The notes: generated by a model from the letters alone, not told the origin. Counted from the first letter of the stretch, positions 45,772-54,676 are shown. The stretch: 64,000 nt of DNA from an uncultured Candidatus Melainabacteria bacterium (GCA_934692485.1 CAKUTX010000004.1:82002-146001), one strand, 5' to 3'. Program-made: numbers and translations.

Positions 45772-46782
45772 TTAGCTTAAAAGATTTTCAACATCAATAG
45801 TCGTTTTTAATTTTAGGGCAAAAATATCATTTCTTTTAAAATCTTTCATTTTTACAGCATCTTTTTCAGTTGTAATTATTGTCCCTGTAGGAAGTTCTGA
45901 CTCAACATAGCTGTGATGGTCATCGAAGGCAAGTGTTTGCTTAATCTCGAAGCCACTCAAAAAATCAAAGAATTGTTGAGGCTGCCCAATTGCGCACAGA
46001 GCAATAGCTTTCGCGCCTTCTGCCAATTTTTCTCCTGTTTTAATATTATAAACAAAATCAGGCTCAGTATAGCACACACTAGTATTAACCTTCATTTTTT
46101 TAGCCATTATTTTTGCAAGTTTTTCCGCTCTGTTATGTTCAACTTCTTTACTCACAACCACAAGTTTGTCTATTCTAGAAAAAGCCTCTAAGCCTTCTCT
46201 CAATGGTCCAGCCGGCAAGAGTTTTTCATTCCCGAAACCCATTTTGCTATCCATCAAAACGATGTCTAAATCTCGATGTAATTTTCTATGTTGAAAACCA
46301 TCGTCCAATATAATCTTCTTTGCACCGAATTTTTCTATCGCGAATTTTGCGCCTTCATAACGGTTTTTTGTTGTAAGAACAATAGCACCTTTTGTATTTT
46401 GCGCAAGCCAAAACGGTTCATCACCGGCCAATTTCGCGTTATAATAAATTTTTTCACCATCTGAAATTATATTGATATTTTTATTCGAAAGTTTTCCGCC
46501 ATATCCGCGAGAAACAATTGCAACTTTTTCCCCTTTTCCAATAAAATATTTTGCAATCTCAGAAACTACAGGGGTTTTGCCAACTCCGCCAGTTGTAACA
46601 TTCCCGACAGAAATAACAAACGCATCAACTTTTTTAGGTTTAATAATATTTTTGTCATAGAGCGTATTTTTTAATCCGCTACCAATTCCGTAAAATATAG
46701 AAGCGAATTCCAACAGTTTTACTAAAAAACCTTTAGCCTCTTTGTTATAATGGATTTTTGTTATTTCTGTTTTCAAATTCAT
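45772..46782 (-). CDS. lpxK: tetraacyldisaccharide 4'-kinase
   Basis: LpxK phosphorylates the 4' position of the lipid A precursor at the inner membrane. The 336-aa protein has the P-loop VGNVTTGGVGKTPVVSEIAK, VSRGYGGKLSN, LDDGFQHRKLHRDLDIVLMD and LLPAGPLREGLEAFSR. It lies between an MCE-family gene and nth, 14 and 9 nt away. With kdsB it supports lipid A/LPS synthesis. Confidence 0.94.
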   Translation of the reverse strand: MNLKTEITKIHYNKEAKGFLVKLLEFASIFYGIGSGLKNTLYDKNIIKPKKVDAFVISVGNVTTGGVGKTPVVSEIAKYFIGKGEKVAIVSRGYGGKLSNKNINIISDGEKIYYNAKLAGDEPFWLAQNTKGAIVLTTKNRYEGAKFAIEKFGAKKIILDDGFQHRKLHRDLDIVLMDSKMGFGNEKLLPAGPLREGLEAFSRIDKLVVVSKEVEHNRAEKLAKIMAKKMKVNTSVCYTEPDFVYNIKTGEKLAEGAKAIALCAIGQPQQFFDFLSGFEIKQTLAFDDHHSYVESELPTGTIITTEKDAVKMKDFKRNDIFALKLKTTIDVENLLS

Positions 46783-46796
46783 AATTAGCTTTCAAA

Positions 46797-48158
46797 TTAA
46801 AACATTAATCTCCAGAGCAAAAATCTTTTATTTAATTTTTCTGAAAATTTTCTCAGGTTGCAAGTTGTTACTCTTGTGTCTTCCAATATTGTTTGAAGCT
46901 CTGTTTTCTTTTCAGGAGTCAACTTGTTAACCGTATTCAATGTTGTAGAAATATCAGTCATCGCAGTATTAACATTGGCAACAGCTCTGTTCAAGTCATT
47001 TTTAAGCTGATCATCTTTTGTTAATGAATTTACATAACCGCTTATTTCATTAACATTATGTGTAATCGCTCTAAAATCCTCAGCCATTTGATTAGCTTCT
47101 TGTTCATTACCGATAATTTTGTTCAAATTTTGAGAAAGCTTATCAACCGAATTAGCCGTAGACATAACAGTTGACTTAAATTGAGGATCTCCAATGATAT
47201 TGTTAACATTATAAGACAACATGTTGAAATCAGTAGTAGCTTTGTCCATCATAACCATCAATTGCCTCAAATCGCTGCTGGAATCATCAATCAAGCCGTT
47301 CAATTTGCCCATCGTGATACTTGTTTGTCCAGTTAAAGAATTAATATTGCGCACAGACATTTTCAATTCAGCGATAACCTGATCCGACAACAAATCGTTA
47401 ATTTTTTTGTTTGTTTCTGTTAAAGATTCAGCTGCTCTGTACTGCCAATCCATAAAATCAGCTATTCTCATCGGTTCAACTATAGTATACGGAGAAGTTT
47501 GAGTCGGGTATGGCAAAGTAACATCATCCAAAGTTGAGATTAGGAGTTTATTTGTTCCGTTTTCTCTAATAACTTTACCCTTCAAGAATTCAGGCAAAAC
47601 CAAGCCTGGAAGATTGATTACATAATCAACCTGATACGCATAATTTGTTTTAATCCTGTCTTTTAGAGTATATGGAACAACATCTCTTGAAACAACTTCA
47701 ATATTTTTGATTTTACCTACATCATAAAACTGTTTGTCCAACTTCATTTTTACAGAGTCATCTTTGTATAAAATATCTTTATTCAACATTGGAATATAGA
47801 CTGTTCGAATTTTAGGAGGAGTAATTTCCAAGAAAAGTTCACCAATCAATCCTGATTGTTGAATAGAGAACATAGAAGCTTTAGGGATTTCCACATTTGG
47901 ATCCGTGATAACAAATTTAACTTTTACATAGCTGTTTTCGCCATCAATTACAGGGGTAATTTCTTCGACCTGACCGACTCTTAGGCCCATCATCTGAACT
48001 CCAGCCCCCGGACGCATACCGTTCACATCCTTAAATTGAACTTCAATCCTGTCTGCAGAAGAAAAAGTTCTACCTTTCACCTTAAAAACCACACCTATAA
48101 GTAGCACCAATGCTAAAAGAGTTAAAAGTCCAACCTTAAAAGATGATGAAAATTTCAT
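46797..48158 (-). CDS. MCE/MlaD-family lipid-binding protein
   Basis: The 453-aa protein has an N-terminal membrane anchor (residues 8-26, VGLLTLLALVLLIGVVFKV), one MCE domain (about residues 37-115, with VQFKDVNGMRPGAGVQMMGL and VGQVEEI) and a long helical C-terminus with heptad-like spacing. MCE proteins form hexamers that carry lipids across the periplasm. ATPase and permease partners are not adjacent. It is the first gene of the mce-lpxK-nth operon, consistent with envelope lipid handling. Confidence 0.88.
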   Translation of the reverse strand: MKFSSSFKVGLLTLLALVLLIGVVFKVKGRTFSSADRIEVQFKDVNGMRPGAGVQMMGLRVGQVEEITPVIDGENSYVKVKFVITDPNVEIPKASMFSIQQSGLIGELFLEITPPKIRTVYIPMLNKDILYKDDSVKMKLDKQFYDVGKIKNIEVVSRDVVPYTLKDRIKTNYAYQVDYVINLPGLVLPEFLKGKVIRENGTNKLLISTLDDVTLPYPTQTSPYTIVEPMRIADFMDWQYRAAESLTETNKKINDLLSDQVIAELKMSVRNINSLTGQTSITMGKLNGLIDDSSSDLRQLMVMMDKATTDFNMLSYNVNNIIGDPQFKSTVMSTANSVDKLSQNLNKIIGNEQEANQMAEDFRAITHNVNEISGYVNSLTKDDQLKNDLNRAVANVNTAMTDISTTLNTVNKLTPEKKTELQTILEDTRVTTCNLRKFSEKLNKRFLLWRLMF

Positions 48159-48261
48159 TTGTTACCTTTCTATTTCAAAAATATTGTAACAAAAACAACA
48201 AAAATATGCAAAGTTGTTAAGAAGCAGAAAATAGAACCACCATTGCAAAACATGAATAATA

Positions 48262-48562
48262 CTAATACCCTCGCCCCTTTGTGGGATAGCGGATTTACGT
48301 ACGGACGGAGCGAAACTAGTCCCCTCGCCCCTCGAGGGAGAGGGATAGGGAGAGGGGGGAAACTTGCGAACGTTGCCGTTTAACGCGAGGCGCAGTAAAG
48401 CCAGAGCAGAGGCACGAACTATACTAATTCCCTCGCCCCACGTAGGGAGAGCGGATTTGCGTACGGACGGAGCGAAACTTGTCCCCTCGCCCCTGGAGGG
48501 AGAGGGCTAGGGAGAGGGGGGGGGAACTTGTGAACGGTGCCGTTTAACGCGAGGCGCAGTAA
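48262..48562. repeat. GC-rich modular repeats downstream of pilin B, two tandem rounds
   Basis: The gap between the MCE gene and pilin B (48159-48642) holds no gene. It has two rounds of three modules: CCCTCGCCCC with GCGGATTTGCGTACGGACGG, then CCCCTCGCCCC with GGGAGAGGG, then GTGCCGTTTAACGCGAGGCG. The first round starts at 48268, the second near 48430. The same modules read on the other strand form pilin leaders. Confidence 0.85.
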
Positions 48563-48574
48563 AGCAAAATAGAA

Positions 48575-48595
48575 GGGCGGAATGGAATTCCGCCC
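48575..48595 (-). terminator. perfect GC-rich hairpin after pilin B
   Basis: GGGCGGAAT and ATTCCGCCC pair around a 3-nt loop 47 nt beyond the pilin B stop. The spacing and sequence match the hairpin behind pilin A, while T-runs here are weak, which leaves a non-terminator role open. Confidence 0.7.
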
Positions 48596-48642
48596 CGTCT
48601 GATATTATTTCCGTAAAAAGTTTTTGCCGTTCGCAAAGGACA

Positions 48643-49836
48643 TCAATCACCTAAGCACACAGCCTGAAAGGAGCTGCGGCCGCGGTAGTCGTAGTACCAG
48701 TCCGTGAACGACGAGTAGAAGGAGCGGTAGAACACGTACCTGTTAAGGCCCTCCTCTCCCGACCAAACGTTGAAGCCCTCATCTGTGAAGCCCATTGAAG
48801 AAGCTTTTGAGGTGTCTAAGGTTAGACCTCTATCTATATCTTGTTCAGCTCCTACTTGTACTCCATATAACTCTGTTGCGAGTTTTGCCAAGTCATCTGC
48901 TGTAGGCATTTTACTTATTCCGCCACATTGTTTTACGGCACCAGCCCAGTAATCATCGCTAGAATAACATTCTTTTATCCCCAACTTATCTTTCTCGGCT
49001 TCGCATTCTGCTAGAGTTAACGGTGTTGGAATAGATGGGGCTGTAAAGCATTTCCCGCCAACTTCAATTGCGCATTCTGTTCCTAAGCCTGTTGCCATTC
49101 CGAGGGTTGTGACGTCTTTTTTTAGTTTATTTGGTTTTGAACTTCCGTTCCAATCAAAAACACCTGATAAACACCCTAATGAATTGGATTTGCCGGTACT
49201 ACTGTCATATTTTAGACCGCCATCATCTACGTTAAACTCACATTTTTTGTTATAGCTCAAAATCATGCCTGTGCCATCACCTGTAACTATTCCGACAGTG
49301 TCTGCCCAATCTTCAGCATTGGTGGAGATTTTTAGAGTTTTCGCAGTCTTTGTTTTTGCGATTTCCCAAGTTTTTCCTTCATCATTAAGGGTAACTTCTT
49401 GTGTAGGCCAACATTCAGCTAAGTGCTCGTTATCACAAATCTTAGCGATTTTCATATGTTTTGACATCTCTTGGACAAATGCCATAGTTGTGCCGTAACC
49501 TGTCAAACCGCTCTGTACAGCCATTTTATCTGTGACTTTACTAAGTTTTTGGTTAATGTTTTCAATACGTTTTTGCTGAATTCTGTCTTGGATATTAGTG
49601 ATTAATGCAGGCATTGTGAGTGCTGCAACAACTCCGATTATGCCAAGGGTGATTAGGACCTCCGCGAGAGTGAAGGCTGCTTTCCCCCTCTCCCTAGCCC
49701 TCTCCCTCCAGGGGCGAGGGGATAATTCTTGGCCTCTGCTCGGCTTGTCTGCGCCTCGCATTAAACGGCACCGTTCGGTTTGGCCCCCTCTCCCTAACCC
49801 GTCTCGGATTTGCTCCACGCTCACAGAGTTTCGCAT
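48643..49836 (-). CDS. prepilin-like protein B with hypervariable-type C-terminus
   Basis: Paralogue of pilin A. From KAAFTLAEVLITLGIIG onward the two are nearly identical for about 190 residues, then moderately different, then very different after VWSGEE. The C-terminus again is dominated by NNC codons and ends FQAVCLGD. The first in-frame ATG is at 49836, inside the repeat leader and without a ribosome binding site; the frame stays open upstream to the ten-G tract at 49985-49994. The good start, ATG at 50021 with GGAGG, is out of frame at ten G. Probable exported pseudopilin or adhesin subunit after prepilin peptidase cleavage; the peptidase is not in the window. Confidence 0.8.
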   Translation of the reverse strand: MRNSVSVEQIRDGLGRGGQTERCRLMRGADKPSRGQELSPRPWRERARERGKAAFTLAEVLITLGIIGVVAALTMPALITNIQDRIQQKRIENINQKLSKVTDKMAVQSGLTGYGTTMAFVQEMSKHMKIAKICDNEHLAECWPTQEVTLNDEGKTWEIAKTKTAKTLKISTNAEDWADTVGIVTGDGTGMILSYNKKCEFNVDDGGLKYDSSTGKSNSLGCLSGVFDWNGSSKPNKLKKDVTTLGMATGLGTECAIEVGGKCFTAPSIPTPLTLAECEAEKDKLGIKECYSSDDYWAGAVKQCGGISKMPTADDLAKLATELYGVQVGAEQDIDRGLTLDTSKASSMGFTDEGFNVWSGEEGLNRYVFYRSFYSSFTDWYYDYRGRSSFQAVCLGD

Positions 49837-49984
49837 AAATTGCTCCGCAATAACATGCTCAATCTGTTCGCTATCCGGACTCGCTTCGCTCCGTCCGTAC
49901 GCAAATCCGCTCTCCCTACGTGGGGCGAGGGAATTAGTACTGCTCTGTGCCTCTATTTCTTTATTGGTGAGGGTTACGCGATTG
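49684..49984. repeat. GC-rich modular repeats forming the leader of pilin B
   Basis: Contains CCCTCTCCCTAGCCCTCTCC with the GGGGCGAGGGG palindrome, GCGCCTCGCATTAAACGGCA, a unique AT-richer stretch near 49805-49860 and CCGTCCGTACGCAAATCCGC. The reading frame in the pilin direction is open throughout. Confidence 0.85.
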
Positions 49985-49994
49985 CCCCCCCCCC
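49985..49994 (-). repeat. ten-G homopolymer after the pilin B start codon
   Basis: ATG at 50021-50019 is followed by eight codons and G10, then CAATCGCGTAA, identical to pilin A. Eight or eleven G would join the start to the pilin frame. Confidence 0.9.
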
Positions 49995-50106
49995 GAGAGC
50001 GCTTCTCAAATCTTGTTTCATCTAAAATCCTCCAATATTTATTCAGACTACCTTTATTTTAACATATTTTTTTAATGTTTTCAACATCTTTAAACAAATA
50101 GAAACA

Positions 50107-50808
50107 TTACAAATAATTTGCCAAAATGTTTTTTACATAATTTTGAGTTTCTTTATAAGGTGGAACTCCGTCATATTTATCAACTGCATTCGGTCCTGCG
50201 TTATAAGCAGCAAGTGCCAATATCACATTCCCATTATATTTATTAAGCATTGATTTTAAATACTTAACTCCACCTTCTACATTTTGAACCATATTATACG
50301 GGTCTTGAACCCCAAGACTTTTAGCTGTAGATGGCATCAACTGCATTAACCCCATAGCGCCTGATTTTGACTTCGCTTTAGGGTTAAAACCTGATTCTTG
50401 CTTTATTAAAGCCTGAACCAATTTTTCATCAACACCATGTTTTTTTGAAATCTGCGAAACTACATTCAAAACTTGAGATTTTGTTGCTTTTTGCGACTGA
50501 TTAGCCTGCAATGCGTTTGCTTCTGATAATGCATTATTAAAACTAACTTGCGGTGATTGCTTTATAATATCTGCATTAACATGTTTCAAATTCGGATCTA
50601 AAAGTAATGTTCCAAAATTCGATTTTGTAGTAGATTGCAATACTTTCTCAAATGAAGGAGAATTTATTTTCGCACTGTTAGGATAAATAGTATCCAATGG
50701 ATTTTGTGACTGTGGCGCTGCAACTTTGTTACTAAGCTGAGAATATCTTTGCATTGCTTGAGTCTGTCCACCTGTGTTTAATAAGTTTTGAATAAATTGC
50801 GAGAACAT
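50107..50808 (-). CDS. SLT-type lytic transglycosylase
   Basis: The last 120 residues of this 233-aa protein are a soluble lytic transglycosylase domain: catalytic glutamate in ALIKQESGFNPKAKSKSGAM, then GLMQLMPSTAKSLGV and LALAAYNAGPNAVDKY. It cuts peptidoglycan to open space for envelope structures such as pili or flagella. The N-terminal 110 residues are low-complexity, rich in Q, N and S, with no signal peptide, so export is unclear. It is next to pilin B but on its own promoter. Confidence 0.9.
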   Translation of the reverse strand: MFSQFIQNLLNTGGQTQAMQRYSQLSNKVAAPQSQNPLDTIYPNSAKINSPSFEKVLQSTTKSNFGTLLLDPNLKHVNADIIKQSPQVSFNNALSEANALQANQSQKATKSQVLNVVSQISKKHGVDEKLVQALIKQESGFNPKAKSKSGAMGLMQLMPSTAKSLGVQDPYNMVQNVEGGVKYLKSMLNKYNGNVILALAAYNAGPNAVDKYDGVPPYKETQNYVKNILANYL

Positions 50809-50945
50809 AATTTCCTTCTCAAAATTACCTAATCTACCTATTATATATTACACCTATAAATAATGATATGTATCATATAAATTAATGATTTTTAATGAAT
50901 TGTCAATAAATTTGAACATCAGGCATGTTTGTTATATAATCATTC

Positions 50946-52451
50946 TTGATGAATTTAGATACAGCAATAGATACATTTTTGTCCCCTATAGCCGATAAAA
51001 TTTCAGGGATAATTTTTAGTTCGGTAACAATTCACGGTGTGAAAATAGAATTTTTAGTCGCGCTTTTGATGTGTGCTGCCTTTTATTTTACATTTAGAAC
51101 AAGATTTATCGGAGTTTGGGGATTTAAACACGCTTTAAAACTTATTACAAAAAATTACGAGCACAAAGAAATTCGTGTAAAAAAGAAAAAAGGAGAAGTT
51201 TCATCTTTTCAAGCCCTAACCGCAACGATTTCTGCCTCTGCTGGAATAGGCAATGTTGCTGGCTCCGCAGCTGCCGTTTCTATCGGTGGGCCTGGGGTAA
51301 TTTTTTGGATGGTTCTTGCAGGATTTTTCTCAATGGCATTAAAGTTTGCGGAAGTTTTACTCGGGTTAAAATTTAGAAAAGTAAATCCGGATGGAACGAT
51401 TGCCGGTGGCCCAATGTATTACATTGAAGGTGCTCTGAAAAACAATAAATATATTGGAAAATTTGCGCCTCATTTGTCAAAAATATATGCAGTTTGTTGC
51501 ATTTTTGCAATGATTGGCGGTTGGAATTTATTCCAAATAAATGCCATGACTACTCAAATAACCGAAGTTACTGGCGGCGATAACAGTTTTTTTGCCAACC
51601 AAAGCTGGTTATTAGGATTAATTGTTGCGGTAATTACATACTTTACAATTATCGGTGGAATTAAGGCTATCGGGAAATTTACATCTAAAGTTACACCAGT
51701 CATGTGCACTTTGTACGTTTTAACAGCTTTTTCCGTATGCATTTATAATATAGGGCATGTTCCTCATACGTTTGCATTGATTATAAAAGAAGCATTTCAT
51801 CCGAGAGCTTTGACAGGTGGAATGTTTGCGTGCATGCTTTGGGGATTTAGACGAGCAATGTTTGCAAATGAATCAGGACTTGGAACTGCACCTATTGCAT
51901 TTTCCGCAGTAAAGACAAATAACCCAGTGGCACAAGCTTTTATTGCCATGCTTCAACCGTTTGTTGATACTGTAATCGTTGGGTCTGCAACAGCGTTTGT
52001 AATTGTCGTATCTGGAGAATATTTACATACTTCTGGAATTGCAGGAATAGAATTAACCTCTAAAGCGTTTGGTTCTGTTTGCCCGTTTTTCCCAATATTA
52101 TTAACTTTTATGGCTAGTTGTTTTGTTCTATCAACAATGTTATGCGGTTCTTATTATGGAATTAAGGCTTGGAATTATTTATTTGGCGAAACAAAATTGA
52201 CAACGCGAACTTTTCAGGTTATATATTGTATATTCATAATTGTTGGTTCTGCCATGAACTTTAAAAGTATAATTAATCTATCTGATGCATTTACTTTATT
52301 CTTGGCTGTGCCAAACTTAATAGCAGTGTTCATGTTATCAGATGTGATAATGAAAGAACTAAAAAGATATTGCAAAAAATATAATGTAGGTTTGTTTAAA
52401 CAACGAGGAGATAGTGAAAATGATGAAGAAAGATTGTCTGGAAATAGTTAG
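50946..52451 (+). CDS. AGCS-family alanine/glycine:cation symporter
   Basis: A 501-aa inner membrane amino acid carrier. Family blocks: ATISASAGIGNVAGSAAAVS, GGPGVIFWMVLAGFFSMALK, GTIAGGPMYYIEGAL and ANESGLGTAPIAFSAVKTNN. About ten membrane segments. Its end overlaps the start of the uracil-DNA glycosylase gene by 32 nt. Confidence 0.94.
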   Translation: MMNLDTAIDTFLSPIADKISGIIFSSVTIHGVKIEFLVALLMCAAFYFTFRTRFIGVWGFKHALKLITKNYEHKEIRVKKKKGEVSSFQALTATISASAGIGNVAGSAAAVSIGGPGVIFWMVLAGFFSMALKFAEVLLGLKFRKVNPDGTIAGGPMYYIEGALKNNKYIGKFAPHLSKIYAVCCIFAMIGGWNLFQINAMTTQITEVTGGDNSFFANQSWLLGLIVAVITYFTIIGGIKAIGKFTSKVTPVMCTLYVLTAFSVCIYNIGHVPHTFALIIKEAFHPRALTGGMFACMLWGFRRAMFANESGLGTAPIAFSAVKTNNPVAQAFIAMLQPFVDTVIVGSATAFVIVVSGEYLHTSGIAGIELTSKAFGSVCPFFPILLTFMASCFVLSTMLCGSYYGIKAWNYLFGETKLTTRTFQVIYCIFIIVGSAMNFKSIINLSDAFTLFLAVPNLIAVFMLSDVIMKELKRYCKKYNVGLFKQRGDSENDEERLSGNS

Positions 52452-53085
52452 ATCTAAGTGCGAAAACTGTACAGCTTGTGCCCTAGGTGCTACAAGAAAT
52501 AATATAGTTTTTTCTGACGGAAATCCTTCAACAGCAAAAATCGTACTTATCGGAGAAGCTCCGGGAGAAACAGAGGATGAAACAGGCAGACCATTCGTGG
52601 GCAGAGCCGGACAACTTTTGAACGATTTTCTAAAAGAAGCAGGAATTTCTAGAGAAGAAGACGTGTATATTATCAATACAGTAAAATGCAGACCACCTAA
52701 AAACAGAGTTCCTTCTGATGAAGAAAAAGCAACTTGCAGAAAATTTTTAGATGCGCAAATTGATATAATTAACCCGAGAGCAATTGTTCTTTGTGGCGCT
52801 ACAGCTTTGAAATCATTTGTTAATCTTGATAAAAAACAAACAATTTCAAAAGTTAGAGGTCAATGGATGTCAATCAACGTTGATGGAAAAGATTATAGAG
52901 CAATTACAATTTTCCATCCGTCATACTTGTTGAGAAATCATTCTTTAGATGAAGGTTCTCCAAGAAGATTGATGAAACAAGATTTGGCAAATATTAAAAA
53001 CGAAATTTTGCCAGATGTAGACCATTCTTTCGATGATAACAGCGTTCATGTAGAGTTTATTCAAAAAGAAATCGCAATGGTTTAG
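52420..53085 (+). CDS. family 4 uracil-DNA glycosylase
   Basis: Removes uracil from DNA. The 221-aa protein has the 4Fe-4S cysteines beginning CENCTACAL, motif A GEAPGETEDETGRPFVGRAG, INTVKCRPPKNRVPS with two further ligands or substrate contacts, and HPSYLLRN as motif B. GAGGAG lies 9 nt before the ATG at 52420, inside the end of the AGCS gene; a GTG 6 nt upstream is too close to that site. Confidence 0.92.
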   Translation: MMKKDCLEIVRSKCENCTACALGATRNNIVFSDGNPSTAKIVLIGEAPGETEDETGRPFVGRAGQLLNDFLKEAGISREEDVYIINTVKCRPPKNRVPSDEEKATCRKFLDAQIDIINPRAIVLCGATALKSFVNLDKKQTISKVRGQWMSINVDGKDYRAITIFHPSYLLRNHSLDEGSPRRLMKQDLANIKNEILPDVDHSFDDNSVHVEFIQKEIAMV

Positions 53086-53110
53086 ATTTATAAATATTTT
53101 AGTTAAAAGA

Positions 53111-53138
53111 AAAAGACGAGGCTAATACCTCGTCTTTT
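53111..53138 (+). terminator. terminator after the uracil-DNA glycosylase gene
   Basis: AAAAGACGAG and CTCGTCTTTT pair perfectly around an 8-nt loop; it can act on both strands and so also serve pilin C. Confidence 0.85.
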
Positions 53139-53170
53139 AACATATTCATTCTTTTGCACAAGTACAATAA

Positions 53171-54295
53171 TTAGTATTTCATTTTCCAGTCATCAAGCTC
53201 CATTATACGAGCAGCACAAGACCATCCCTCGCTTGTTTGAGATTTAGGGTTACAATGAGATTTTATGCCATCTTTTGATTGCTCAATTGTTTTGCCACTA
53301 TATATATAATGATCTTTTCCAAAATCAGGCACTACAGCAGACTGAGAAACAACAAACCTAAATCCATCCCTACCCCATTGGTTTGGACCTTTTTCTCCAT
53401 TAATATCTAAATCAATCATACCGCAATATTTTGTCATCTTTCCTCCTGCGGCAGCTATTTCTGTATCAGAAAGAGATGATTTAGCACACTCATCATACAA
53501 ATAAATACTCATCGTCATACCGTTTGGCAAAGCATACTGCATATTGTAGTTTCCTGAACATTGAGATTTATCTCCTAAATTCCAAAATCTAGGGCCTTTT
53601 CCGACTAAATCTTCACAAGACGATTTTCCTAACAAATCTGCTCTTGATACTAATCTTACTTTTTGGAAATATTTTTCCATAACTTTAGCTGCTGCTTGCT
53701 CTGATGCCACAGTATCAGTATCTGCACCAACAGATTTCATTGCCGCAAAAAGCTCGGTGTCTTCAATATCATCAACACCTTCTTCAGCCATCATTGTCCT
53801 AAAACCGTTATTCAATATTGAATAACCGACTTTTAAGCTATTGACATATTGCTGTTTTTTATAATTCGCAATCAAGCTCGGTAAAGTCATCGCTGCAACC
53901 ACACCAATTATACCAAGGGTGATTAAAACCTCAGCCAAAGTAAAAGCGACTTGACGTGAGTTTTTCCTGTGGGCTACGTGCGTAGCACCTTCGGCGAGGG
54001 TGAAGGCTGCTTTCCCCCCTCTCCCTAACCCTCTCCCTCGAGGGGCGAGGGAACAGGTACTGTCATCGCGTACTTGTTGCGCGATCTTATCGGAATGGGA
54101 CCCCTCACCCGTCCTTCGGACACCCTCTCCCACAAAGGGGCGAGGGGATAGGTCTTGACCTCTGCTCAGCTTTTCTGCGCCTCGCATTAAATGGCACCGT
54201 TCGCAATCATCTCCCCCTCTCCCTAACCCTCTCCCTCGAGGGGCGAGGGAATTAATACTGTCCTGTACCTCAATCTCACTATTGATACGGGTCAC
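53171..54295 (-). CDS. prepilin-like protein C with duplicated FTLAE motif
   Basis: A pseudopilin-like protein. The repeat leader ends GKAAFTLAEGATHV, and 17 residues later comes a second, native-looking motif in RKNSRQVAFTLAEVLITLG, followed by GIIGVVAAMTLPSLIANYKK and a globular domain with four or more cysteines, ending SCAARIMELDDWKMKY. It has no NNC-rich C-terminus. The frame opens with GTG at 54295 just after the ten-G tract; the ATG with good ribosome binding site is at 54339, out of frame at ten G. The double motif suggests that the GC-rich leader, with a piece of another pilin, was added in front of an existing gene. Confidence 0.8.
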   Translation of the reverse strand: MTRINSEIEVQDSINSLAPRGRGLGRGGDDCERCHLMRGAEKLSRGQDLSPRPFVGEGVRRTGEGSHSDKIAQQVRDDSTCSLAPRGRGLGRGGKAAFTLAEGATHVAHRKNSRQVAFTLAEVLITLGIIGVVAAMTLPSLIANYKKQQYVNSLKVGYSILNNGFRTMMAEEGVDDIEDTELFAAMKSVGADTDTVASEQAAAKVMEKYFQKVRLVSRADLLGKSSCEDLVGKGPRFWNLGDKSQCSGNYNMQYALPNGMTMSIYLYDECAKSSLSDTEIAAAGGKMTKYCGMIDLDINGEKGPNQWGRDGFRFVVSQSAVVPDFGKDHYIYSGKTIEQSKDGIKSHCNPKSQTSEGWSCAARIMELDDWKMKY

Positions 54296-54302
54296 GCGAT
54301 TG
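53991..54302. repeat. GC-rich modular repeats forming the leader of pilin C
   Basis: Starts with GAAGGTGCTACGCACGTAGC, then the CCCTCTCCC...GAGGGGCGAGGG module twice, ACCCCTCACCCGTCCTTCGG (shared with 17760-17800) and GCGCCTCGCATTAAATGGCA. The pilin-direction frame is open throughout. Confidence 0.85.
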
Positions 54303-54312
54303 CCCCCCCCCC
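54303..54312 (-). repeat. ten-G homopolymer after the pilin C start codon
   Basis: ATG at 54339-54337 (GGAG 6 nt upstream) is followed by eight codons, G10 and CAATCGCGTGA. The eight codons differ from pilins A and B in the middle, yet the tract length and frame logic are the same. Confidence 0.9.
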
Positions 54313-54419
54313 GAGAATTCCTCGTAAATCTTGTTTCATCTCAATCTCCTTTTCAAATTTCATAAACTGCATACATCTATAGTTTAACATATTTTTTTAT
54401 TGTTTTCAAGATATAAAAA

Positions 54420-54447
54420 CTCTTAATACAAAAATGTATTAAGAGCT
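54420..54447 (-). terminator. terminator after the DUF1858-like gene
   Basis: CTCTTAATACA and TGTATTAAGAG form an 11-bp perfect stem with T-runs on both strands. Confidence 0.8.
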
Positions 54448-54472
54448 TTTTTCATTTATTTGTTATTAAAAA

Positions 54473-54676
54473 CTAGTCAGCTATCAATGCGTTAATATCA
54501 TCAACCATTGCATCAGGATCAAATCCATGAACCTTTGCGCCAGCTTCTAAATTTTCAAAATGAGCGGCTGCACAACCAATACAACCTAAACCGTATTTTT
54601 GGAAAACTGCTACACTTTCTGGACAAATTTGTACAATTTCCATAATATTCATATCTTTTGAAATTTTTTGAGCCAT
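54473..54676 (-). CDS. DUF1858-type redox disulfide protein, 67 aa
   Basis: A small protein of the family often linked to hybrid-cluster proteins: ISKDMNIMEIVQICPESVAV, then FQKYGLGCIGCAAAHFENLE with a C-x2-C pair, then a helical end. The pair may bind metal or form a redox disulfide. AAGGAG lies before the ATG at 54676; a longer upstream frame is not supported. No hybrid-cluster gene is nearby. Confidence 0.85.
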   Translation of the reverse strand: MAQKISKDMNIMEIVQICPESVAVFQKYGLGCIGCAAAHFENLEAGAKVHGFDPDAMVDDINALIAD

